Source of the DNA: Deltaproteobacteria bacterium
GTDB taxonomy: Bacteria > Myxococcota_A > Polyangia > Haliangiales > Haliangiaceae
NCBI GenBank assembly: GCA_013813945.1
Contig: JACCQV010001075.1
Location: forward strand, 1 to 5,751
DNA length: 5,751 bases
Direction of reading: 5' to 3'
The notes under the pieces were generated by a model, which had not been told where the DNA came from, did no database searches, and saw only the letters and a program-made list of their open reading frames with translations. Shown one piece after another: positions 1 to 5,623 of the stretch. The position numbers and the translations under genes are program-made. Numbering within the stretch: position 1 is the first letter of the stretch; each line of letters opens with the position of its first letter.

Positions 1-148
1 GGAGGCGGCCGAGCACCGCCGCATCTCCAACGAGGATGATCTCTGCCGAGGACAGCGCCAGCGAGGCCTCGGCGGCGCCCTGAACGATCGCATCGGGCGC
101 ATGATCGCCTCCCATGGCGTCGACGACGATGCGGTGCATGCCCGGCAT
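1..148 (-). CDS. plsX: PlsX, phosphate acyltransferase (N-terminal part, cut by window edge)
   Basis: PlsX makes acyl-phosphate from acyl-ACP and inorganic phosphate, the first committed step of bacterial phospholipid synthesis; PlsY then uses the product. Only the first 49 codons are visible. Reading the minus strand, residues 7-18 are IVVDAMGGDHAP, the PlsX N-terminal signature around the MGGD loop, followed by DAIVQGA and by AEIILVGD, which matches the first beta-alpha unit of the family. An in-frame TGA at 163-161 limits the start to the ATG at 148 or the ATG at 139. Family members usually begin about two residues before the I-V-V-D strand, which favours 139 (MHRIVVDAMGGD), while 148 gives the longer MPGMHR form. 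Neither has a convincing Shine-Dalgarno. It is transcribed divergently from polA, with 80 bp between the 148 start and the polA ATG. Family identity is firm; the exact start is not. Confidence 0.9.
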   Translation of the reverse strand, partial: MPGMHRIVVDAMGGDHAPDAIVQGAAEASLALSSAEIILVGDAAVLGRL

Positions 149-190
149 CTTGCCAGAAAATCAGGTGCTTGAGTGTGGCGGGCCACGCGC

Positions 191-204
191 CGGGAGCGCT
201 CCCG
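191..204. promoter_or_regulatory. Perfect 14-bp palindrome in the plsX/polA spacer
   Basis: CGGGAGCGCTCCCG is a perfect inverted repeat. It lies midway between the two 16-bp direct repeat copies and over the place where a -35 element would sit relative to the TAGAGT box at 214-219. No TTGACA-like -35 is visible there, so a dimeric regulator binding this site could control polA, and possibly plsX. No T-run follows, so it does not look like an intrinsic terminator. In DNA this GC-rich a 14-bp palindrome can also arise by chance. Confidence 0.4.
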
Positions 205-213
205 ATCAGGTGC

Positions 214-219
214 TAGAGT
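214..219 (+). promoter_or_regulatory. Candidate -10 box (TAGAGT) for polA
   Basis: TAGAGT fits the TAnnnT pattern of -10 elements in GC-rich bacteria. It ends 9 nt before the polA ATG, so transcription would start within a few bases of the start codon and leave little or no 5' leader. The only Shine-Dalgarno-like bases, GAG at 216-218, lie inside the box. Similar boxes precede the ATGs at 4215 (minus) and 4328 (plus). No convincing -35 is visible. Confidence 0.45.
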
Positions 220-228
220 GCGCGCGCG

Positions 229-3006
229 ATGCCCGAGCGGCTCTACATCGTCGACGGCCACGGGTACATCTTCCGTGCCCACTACGGCCTCATGAACATC
301 TCGCGTGGCGAGCGCAAGGAGGTCCGCCTCTCGACGGCCGAAGGCATGCCGACCGGGGCGCTCTACGTGTTCACCCGGATGCTGATGCGGCTCGAGGAGG
401 ACAACGCGCCGAAGCGAATGGCCGTGGTGTTCGACGACAAGAGCGGAACCAAGACGTTCCGCGCGGATCTCTACTCCGAGTACAAGGCGACGCGGAAAGC
501 TCCACCGGAGGAGCTCCAGGTCCAGATGGACTACTTCGCGAAGATCGTCGAGGCGATGGGCTGGCCGGTGCTGTCCGTCCCGGGTGTCGAGGCCGACGAT
601 GTGATCGCGACGCTCGTCGAGCAGGCCCGCGCCAAGGGGTGGGAGGTCGTGATCTACAGCGCCGACAAGGACATCATGCAGATGGTGGGGGAGGGCGTGT
701 CGATGATCGATGCTCTCCGGCAGAAGACGTACACGCGCGACGAAGTGATCAAGAAGATGGGCGTGCCGCCGGAGAAGATCCCGGACTTCCTCGCGCTGGT
801 CGGAGATACCAGCGACAACATCCCGGGGATTCGCGGCGTCGGTGACAAGACGGCCGCCGCTCTGCTCGAGCAGTACGGCACGCTCGACAACCTGATCGCG
901 GCCAACCCGGTCGTTCCGCGGATCGCGGTCAAGCAGCCGTTCAGCGACCCGGAGCAGATGGAACGGATCAACATCTCGCGGCAGCTCGTCGAGCTCCGCC
1001 GCAACGTGCCGCTGCCGAAGCAGCTCGAAGACCTCGTGGTCAGCGAGTGGAACCTCCCGCTGCTGCTCCAGATGTTCACGGAGCTCGAGTTCCAGCTGCT
1101 GGTCGAGAAGGTCAAGGTCCGGATGCCGCCGGGCGACGATGTCGTCGTCGTGCCCGCGCCCGAGACGACCGTGCTCGCGGCGCTCGAGGCAGCTCCCGAG
1201 CCGCGGATCGTGACGCGTCCCGATGCGATCGCCGAGCTTGCCACGGCGATCCGCACGGCGAAGCGCATGGCGATCATGCTCGAGCTCGACCCCGAGCGCC
1301 CGGAGAAGGCGGGAATCGTCGCGATCGTCATCGCCGTCAAGGGCCTCGCCCCCGCATACCTCCCGCTCGGACATCGCTACATCGGCGCGCCGGCCCCGCC
1401 GCCGGTGGGAGATCTCCAGCCGCTGTTCGACGTGCTCCGGGATCCGGCGATCGAGAAGGTCACGCACGATGCGAAGAAGCTGATCCGCACGTTCGCCGGT
1501 GATCACGTGTTCGGTGGCGTGGCCGTCGACGGCATCGTCGAGGACACGATGCTCGCCGCGTTCCTGCTCGATCCGACGGCGGAGTGCGAGCCCGGTGAAG
1601 CAGTCGCTCAGCGGCTCGGTGGTGTTCTCCTCCCGGCGCGCGCGACGATTGCCGGGCGCGCCAAGATCACCCTCGAGGGCATCGAGGTCGAGCGCGCGGC
1701 ACCGTGGGCCGGAGCGGTCGCCCACACGCTGCTACCGATCGCGGACGAGCTCCCGAAGCGTCTCGAGGCGAGCGGGCTCGCATCGCTGTATCGCGATCTC
1801 GAGCTGCCGGTGGCCAAGCTGCTCGCCGAGATCGAACAGATCGGGATCCACATCGACGTGGCTCACTTTCGCAAGCTCAGCTCGGAGGTCACCCAGCGGC
1901 TCTCCGACCTCGAGCGCAAGATCTTCGACGCGGCACTTCCACACGGCGAGTTCAACGTCGGGTCCCCGAAGCAGCTCGGCGAGCTCCTGTTCGACAAGCT
2001 CGGGCTCGACACCAAGGGCGTGCGCCGCACCAAGACCGGCTGGTCGACCGAGGCCGAGACGCTCGAGGCGCTGATCGATGCGCACCCGGTGATCGCGCCG
2101 ATCCTCGAGCACCGCGAGATCAGCAAGCTCAAGGGCACCTACCTCGATGCACTGCCGCCGCTCGTCTCGTCGAAGACGGGCCGTGTGCACACGTCGTTCA
2201 ATCAGGTCGTCGCCGAGACAGGCCGGATCTCGTCGCAGGATCCAAACCTCCAGAACATTCCGATCCGCAGCGAGCTCGGTCAGCGGATCCGCAAGGGATT
2301 CATCGCGGCGCCGGGGCTCGTGCTGATCGCGGCGGACTACTCGCAGATCGAGCTGCGCATCCTCGCGCACCTGTCGGGCGACGAGAAGCTCGGAACGGCA
2401 TTCCGCGACAAGGTGGATGTCCACACGCAGACGGCGGCCGAGGTGTTCGATGTTCCGCGCGACAGCGTCACCGCCGAGCAGCGACGGATCGCCAAGGCCG
2501 TCAACTACGGGCTCTCGTACGGCCAGTCCGACTTCGGCCTCGCCCGCACGCTCGAGATCTCCCGCCAGCAAGCCGGCGAGTATTCACGCCGCTACTTCCA
2601 GCGGTTTCCGACGATCCACAAGTTCATGGAGGACATCGTCACGCTCGCCCGCGCTCAGGGCGGAGCGCGCACGCTACTCGGACGCTGGCGGCCGATCCCG
2701 AATCTGATGTCGAAGAGTCCGCAGGCGCGCCACGCCGCCGAGCGCGTCGCGCAGAACACACCGATGCAGGGCGCCGGCGCAGACATCATCAAGCTCGCGA
2801 TGCTCGCGACCTCGCGCCGGATCGCGAAGGACAAGCTGCCCGCGCGGATGCTGCTGACCGTGCACGACGAGCTCGTGTTCGAAGCGCCGCCGGATCAGGC
2901 CGAGGCGATCGGCGCCGCACTCAAGACCGAGATGGAGAACGTCATCCAGCTCAGCGTGCCGCTCGAGGTCGACATCGGCATCGCGGACAACTGGGCCGAC
3001 GCGTAG
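229..3006 (+). CDS. polA: DNA polymerase I (5' nuclease active, 3'-5' exonuclease degenerate)
   Basis: Pol I fills gaps and removes Okazaki-fragment primers in replication and repair. The 925-residue length is typical. Residues 1-295 form the 5' nuclease with its acidic ligands present: D9, D69, E121/D123/D124 (VEADD), D146/D148 (SADKD) and D193/D196 (GDTSDNIPG). About ten extra residues lie near 24-36 compared with E. coli. Residues 325-500 are the 3'-5' exonuclease fold, but aligning to E. coli D355, D424 and D501 I find M350, L418 and H499, with only E352 kept, so proofreading is probably lost as in Taq. Residues 521-925 are the polymerase: TGRISS (R666), motif A DYSQIELR (D703), O-helix R752/K756/Y760/Y764, motif C VHDE (H879, D880, E881). 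Y760 replaces the usual Phe (E. coli F762). An in-frame TAG at 214-216 leaves the ATG at 229 as the only workable start, since the first ligand is already at residue 9. Confidence 0.97.
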   Translation: MPERLYIVDGHGYIFRAHYGLMNISRGERKEVRLSTAEGMPTGALYVFTRMLMRLEEDNAPKRMAVVFDDKSGTKTFRADLYSEYKATRKAPPEELQVQMDYFAKIVEAMGWPVLSVPGVEADDVIATLVEQARAKGWEVVIYSADKDIMQMVGEGVSMIDALRQKTYTRDEVIKKMGVPPEKIPDFLALVGDTSDNIPGIRGVGDKTAAALLEQYGTLDNLIAANPVVPRIAVKQPFSDPEQMERINISRQLVELRRNVPLPKQLEDLVVSEWNLPLLLQMFTELEFQLLVEKVKVRMPPGDDVVVVPAPETTVLAALEAAPEPRIVTRPDAIAELATAIRTAKRMAIMLELDPERPEKAGIVAIVIAVKGLAPAYLPLGHRYIGAPAPPPVGDLQPLFDVLRDPAIEKVTHDAKKLIRTFAGDHVFGGVAVDGIVEDTMLAAFLLDPTAECEPGEAVAQRLGGVLLPARATIAGRAKITLEGIEVERAAPWAGAVAHTLLPIADELPKRLEASGLASLYRDLELPVAKLLAEIEQIGIHIDVAHFRKLSSEVTQRLSDLERKIFDAALPHGEFNVGSPKQLGELLFDKLGLDTKGVRRTKTGWSTEAETLEALIDAHPVIAPILEHREISKLKGTYLDALPPLVSSKTGRVHTSFNQVVAETGRISSQDPNLQNIPIRSELGQRIRKGFIAAPGLVLIAADYSQIELRILAHLSGDEKLGTAFRDKVDVHTQTAAEVFDVPRDSVTAEQRRIAKAVNYGLSYGQSDFGLARTLEISRQQAGEYSRRYFQRFPTIHKFMEDIVTLARAQGGARTLLGRWRPIPNLMSKSPQARHAAERVAQNTPMQGAGADIIKLAMLATSRRIAKDKLPARMLLTVHDELVFEAPPDQAEAIGAALKTEMENVIQLSVPLEVDIGIADNWADA

Positions 3007-3013
3007 CGTTCAC

Positions 3014-3613
3014 TCAGCCGGTGCCGATCAGGAGCGGCGTGCGCCGCGAGCTCGAGAACACCGGGCGCATCGGCAGCTCGCCTCGATAGCCGGCGGTATC
3101 CACATCGGTCGCCGAGGCGACCTGCATCGGCTCGTGTTGATTGTGGCCGAGCACCGAGACCCGCGTGCCGGTGGTCACGATCCGCTCGTTGAAGCGGACT
3201 CTCGAGGACTGGGGATAGTTGAGCTGGACCTTCAACAGGTCGAACAGGTAGTGCGCCCCCGGTCCCATGGCTGCGGTCGCCACGAACATCCTGCTCGATC
3301 CGGGGAGATCGCAGCGTGCACCAGCGGGGACGACACGTGCGATGCCGGACGGGTCGCGCAGCAAGAACGATACACCCTCGTCCGCGATACCGCGCTCGAC
3401 CCAGTCACCGCCGGCGCCGACCTCATCGATCGAGACGAGCCAGAACATGCACGGCCGTCCGGTGATCGGCGAGACCAGCGTCGGAGATCCCTCGGCGACG
3501 CCGGTGATCCGCTGGCGCTCTCCGTCGCTACAGCGAACGATGTCGATCGAGCGAGCGCGGTTGAGCTGGGTACGCACGGGCTTGCCGTGCCGCTCCTCGG
3601 AGAACCAACCCAT
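3014..3613 (-). CDS. GIDE-like domain protein, no membrane segments
   Basis: This 199-residue protein resembles the GIDE (MUL1/Mulan-type, 'beside a membrane') domain, which also occurs in bacterial proteins lacking a RING finger. Family-like features are, in order: LVSPITGRPC at 47-55 followed by a beta strand (MFWLVSIDE), a Trp at 71, FLLRDPSGIARVVP at 83-96, FNERIVTTGTRVSVLG at 141-156, and a C-terminal PLLIG near 193-197. Eukaryotic GIDE proteins, and many bacterial ones, have flanking transmembrane helices; none is visible here, so the protein is probably cytoplasmic unless a partner tethers it. The ATG shares its A with the upstream gene's TGA (TGATG), so translation is likely coupled; no Shine-Dalgarno is present. 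Its stop is 7 bp from the convergent polA stop. The family call rests on motif pattern only and the function is unknown. Confidence 0.7.
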   Translation of the reverse strand: MGWFSEERHGKPVRTQLNRARSIDIVRCSDGERQRITGVAEGSPTLVSPITGRPCMFWLVSIDEVGAGGDWVERGIADEGVSFLLRDPSGIARVVPAGARCDLPGSSRMFVATAAMGPGAHYLFDLLKVQLNYPQSSRVRFNERIVTTGTRVSVLGHNQHEPMQVASATDVDTAGYRGELPMRPVFSSSRRTPLLIGTG

Positions 3614-4215
3614 CAGCGCTTGAGCTTGCGCTTCGACTTCGCGGCGGGCTGCTTCTTCGCCGCCGGCTGCTTCTTCACGGCGGGCCGCTTCTTCGCGGCG
3701 GGCTGCTTCTTCGCGGCGGGCTTCTTCTTCGCCGCCGGCTGCTTCTTCGCGGCGGCACGATCGACGGGCGGAGCGGGATCCGGAGTCTCCGGCGGCATCG
3801 CGTGGGCCTCCTCGAGGAGCTCGCGGAGCGCTGCATACTCGTCCCACTGCGGATCTTGCTCGTCGAAGAAGCCGAGGGATCCGTCGAACGGCGAGAGCTT
3901 CTCGATCATCGGAAGCGGATCGTCGTTGCCGTAGAGATAGAGGAAGACCGATCCGTCCTCGGTCTTCGCCGCGACGAACGTCCAGCCGAGAGCCGCGCAC
4001 GCTGGCTCGAGCCACTGCTCCTCGAACTGCGCCACCCGCCGGTAGGACGCCGCATCGGGTAGCCGTGACAGCTCGGTCACGGGATATGGCATCTCGACCA
4101 CGAAGATCCGGGGCTGATCGGGCCTCGGCTCGACATTGCGGATGCGGAACATCGCCGGCGTACCGTCTTCCCGGCGAGCCTCGACGAGGTGCCAGACGTC
4201 TCCTTCGCTCGCCAT
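3613..4215 (-). CDS. DUF695-like protein with Lys/Ala/Pro repeat tail
   Basis: The product has 200 residues in two parts. Residues 1-135 are a globular domain whose layout resembles DUF695: a Trp near the start (W8), DGTPAMFRIRN at 18-28, RPRIFVVEMPY-type strands to 44, a helix with FEEQWLEP at 64-71, then FVAAKTEDGSVFLYLYG at 80-96 and DPQWDEYAALRELL at 121-134. I recognise the pattern but could not test it by profile search. Residues 140-153 are a Pro-rich linker and 154-200 are repeated PAAKKQ units ending SKRKLKR, a strongly basic tail like those of histone H1-like proteins, which suggests binding to DNA, RNA or another polyanion. The ATG at 4215 follows TAGGAT by 7 nt; the frame stays open upstream to 4482, but that part has unrelated composition and crosses the divergent promoter region. 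It is the first gene of an operon with the GIDE-like gene. Function is unknown. Confidence 0.8.
   Translation of the reverse strand: MASEGDVWHLVEARREDGTPAMFRIRNVEPRPDQPRIFVVEMPYPVTELSRLPDAASYRRVAQFEEQWLEPACAALGWTFVAAKTEDGSVFLYLYGNDDPLPMIEKLSPFDGSLGFFDEQDPQWDEYAALRELLEEAHAMPPETPDPAPPVDRAAAKKQPAAKKKPAAKKQPAAKKRPAVKKQPAAKKQPAAKSKRKLKR
3641..3748. repeat. Six 18-bp tandem repeats encoding the PAAKKx tail
   Basis: Six consecutive 18-bp units, of which GCGGCGGGCTGCTTCTTC is the commonest (plus strand), lie inside the minus-strand DUF695-like gene. Most units differ from it by only one to three bases. Each encodes six residues (PAAKKQ, with K, R and V variants), so copy-number change would stay in frame and lengthen or shorten the basic tail. 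The near-identity at DNA level suggests recent expansion by slippage or unequal recombination as well as selection on the protein. The opposite-strand translation (FFAAGC repeats) is a by-product. Confidence 0.85.
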
Positions 4216-4222
4216 ACGCCCG

Positions 4223-4228
4223 ATCCTA
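4223..4228 (-). promoter_or_regulatory. Candidate -10 box (TAGGAT) for the minus-strand operon
   Basis: On the minus strand TAGGAT is followed by 7 nt and then the ATG at 4215. It matches TAnnnT and would place the transcript start at or next to the ATG. The inner AGGA could instead act as a Shine-Dalgarno, since it is 8 nt from the ATG, so the two readings compete here. No clear -35 is seen. Confidence 0.4.
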
Positions 4229-4315
4229 CCGTGAGATGGACGTGGGGTCGTGATGCCACCGCCGTGTAGGTGCGCGGGAGCGCCGTCGGATTTCGCGATC
4301 GGACCCGACCAGCGG

Positions 4316-4321
4316 TAGACT
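4316..4321 (+). promoter_or_regulatory. Candidate -10 box (TAGACT) for the TPR/metallopeptidase gene
   Basis: TAGACT is followed by only 6 nt (AGGTGG) and then the ATG at 4328. That spacing puts transcription initiation essentially on the start codon, a leaderless arrangement. The AGG after the box is 3 nt from the ATG, too close for a normal Shine-Dalgarno, so this is the clearest leaderless candidate in the window. Confidence 0.5.
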
Positions 4322-4327
4322 AGGTGG

Positions 4328-5623
4328 ATGCGCGCGGCTCTGGCCCTCGTCGCGATCGCCGTACTGGTCGCCCCCCTGGGCGCGTGCGGTGACGCCAAGC
4401 CGACAGCGGCCGAGCGCGTCATCACGCCGGCAGGAGGTAGCGGGGCGACGGCTGCCGCGGCGACCGCGACGCAGTCAGGCAAGGCGACCGCCGAGGGCGC
4501 CGGATTGCGACCGCATCACGAAGAGGCCGTCACGGAGTGTCCCGCAGCGATGGGCGACACCGTCGATGACGAAGGCCGCGTCGCCGTGCTGCTCGACGAG
4601 GCGAACCGCCAGATCGAGCATGCCATGTATGCCGCGGCCTGGACCTGCGCGGACCGCGCGGCAGATCTGACGCCGACATCGGTCGAGGCACACCACCTCC
4701 GCGGCGCTGCGCTCGCGGCGCTCGGGCGCGACGCCGAGGCGCAGATGGCGTACGGGCTCGCGCTCGCACTCGATCCCGACGATCCGGAGACGCTGCGCGC
4801 CGTCGCAGACTTCTACATCAATGGCAAAGGCGAGCGCGGCAGAGATGCGCTGCGGCTCGGCCTCGAGCTCGCCCAGCGTGGTAGTCGCCGGGCCGCTGCA
4901 CGTCGCCGCCGCAACCCGCCGCTCGCCGCCGATCTCGCGGTGCTCGAGGCGCAGGCCCTCAACGACCTGGGGCGCAGCGACGAGGCACTCACGCGCGTCG
5001 ACGCGGCGCTGCGGATGGCACCGGGCCGCGGTGATGCACTGCACGAGAGAGGCGTCGCGCTGTTCGACCTCTCGCGGTTCACCGACGCGAAGGCGGCACT
5101 CAGCAAGGCGATCGCCGTCCAGCCAGACGATGCGTATACCCACCAGATGCTGGGCCTGACTCTCGAGCAGCTCGGCGATCAGAAGGGCGCGGATGCGTCG
5201 CTCGCGCGGGCGCTGCAGCTAGCCGGCGGAGAGCTCCACTCGCCGGTGTTGATCAGCGTTCCAGAATTCCAGCAGGAGATCGACGCCATCGTCGCGTCGC
5301 TCAGCGCCGAGCGGCTCGCGCGCGTGAAGCTGATCCGGATCGAGATCGCGGACCTGCCCAGCACCGAGGACCTCTCGGCCGTCAAGCCACCGTTTCCGCC
5401 CACGATCCTCGGGCTCTACCGTGGTCCGGTCGGCCGCCCGGTGGTCCTGCCGACGCCTCCGGGAGAGGAGACGCCCTCGATCGTGCTCTATCGCAAGAAC
5501 CTCGCGCGCGCGGTCAAGAGCCGCCGCGAGCTGTCCGAGCAGATCCGCGATACGTTGCTCCACGAGATCGGACACCTCGAGGGGCTCGACGAGGATGACC
5601 TGCGGCGTCGCGGCATGGAGTAG
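4328..5623 (+). CDS. TPR lipoprotein with C-terminal zincin-like metallopeptidase domain
   Basis: The protein has 431 residues. Residues 1-20 are a lipoprotein signal: MR, a hydrophobic stretch, then lipobox LGAC with the lipidated Cys at 20, so the mature protein should be membrane-anchored and face the periplasm. An Ala/Thr/Gly-rich linker runs to about 70. C71 and C107 could form a disulfide. TPR-like helical pairs cover roughly 85-165 and 201-301 (for example HHLRGAALAALGRDAEA and ALHERGVALFDLSRFTDA), broken by a basic loop RRAAARRRR at 187-195. Residues 312-431 resemble the Zincin_1 (PF06262) minimal metallopeptidase family: a PEFQQEID helix, IEIADLPS, LGLYRG at 361-366, IVLYRKNL, and HEIGHLEGLDEDDL from H412. 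H412 and H416 are the expected zinc ligands and E413 the catalytic base; D421 or E422 may be the third ligand. The family is usually a small standalone protein, so the fusion is unusual. The substrate is unknown; the TPRs probably bind a protein partner. Confidence 0.88.
   Translation: MRAALALVAIAVLVAPLGACGDAKPTAAERVITPAGGSGATAAAATATQSGKATAEGAGLRPHHEEAVTECPAAMGDTVDDEGRVAVLLDEANRQIEHAMYAAAWTCADRAADLTPTSVEAHHLRGAALAALGRDAEAQMAYGLALALDPDDPETLRAVADFYINGKGERGRDALRLGLELAQRGSRRAAARRRRNPPLAADLAVLEAQALNDLGRSDEALTRVDAALRMAPGRGDALHERGVALFDLSRFTDAKAALSKAIAVQPDDAYTHQMLGLTLEQLGDQKGADASLARALQLAGGELHSPVLISVPEFQQEIDAIVASLSAERLARVKLIRIEIADLPSTEDLSAVKPPFPPTILGLYRGPVGRPVVLPTPPGEETPSIVLYRKNLARAVKSRRELSEQIRDTLLHEIGHLEGLDEDDLRRRGME

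Larger units (their letters stand above)
160..220. repeat. 16-bp imperfect direct repeat pair (160-175 and 205-220) upstream of polA
   Basis: The two copies read ATCAGGTGCTTGAGTG and ATCAGGTGCTAGAGTG, differing at one base, with starts 45 bp apart (about four helical turns). The downstream copy contains the TAGAGT box just before the polA ATG; the upstream copy has TTGAGT instead and lies next to the plsX start. The pair brackets a perfect 14-bp palindrome. The repeat is seen directly. A role as operator half-sites, or an origin by local duplication of the promoter segment, is inference. Confidence 0.75.
4216..4327. promoter_or_regulatory. 112-bp divergent intergenic region
   Basis: This spacer separates the start codons of the minus-strand operon (4215) and the plus-strand TPR lipoprotein gene (4328). 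Each side carries a TAGnnT box beside its ATG (4228-4223 minus, 4316-4321 plus). Between them I see a short TCGCGA palindrome at 4293-4298, about where the -35 of the plus-strand promoter would fall, and no long inverted repeat or small gene. The shared spacer makes joint regulation possible but does not prove it. Confidence 0.5.

Noticed and set aside
114..845. 243-residue plus-strand frame overlapping plsX and the polA start
   Set aside because: It runs antisense to plsX and out of frame with polA; low-complexity Arg/Gly/Asp composition.
1732..2571. 279-residue minus-strand frame within polA
   Set aside because: Antisense shadow of a GC-rich coding region, with no recognisable motif.
1704..3089. 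461-residue plus-strand frame inside and beyond polA
   Set aside because: Arg/Ala-rich shadow of polA in another frame; the polA frame holds all catalytic motifs.
3134..3934. 266-residue plus-strand frame with FFAAGC repeats
   Set aside because: Antisense of the Lys/Ala/Pro repeat tail and GIDE-like gene; the repeats are explained by the minus-strand coding.
3014..4015. 333-residue minus-strand reading frame extending the GIDE-like gene upstream
   Set aside because: Its first 134 residues are an Arg/Glu/Ala-rich out-of-frame reading of the DUF695-like gene and its repeats; the ATG at 3613 in the TGATG overlap gives the coherent protein.
4216..4482. N-terminal extension of the DUF695-like gene to an ATG at 4482
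   Set aside because: It would cross the divergent promoter spacer and overlap the lipoprotein signal region; its Ala/Val/Arg composition does not fit the domain, which begins naturally at 4215.
4475..5143. 222-residue minus-strand frame within the lipoprotein gene
   Set aside because: Antisense of the TPR region; the plus strand has a signal peptide, TPRs and a catalytic motif.
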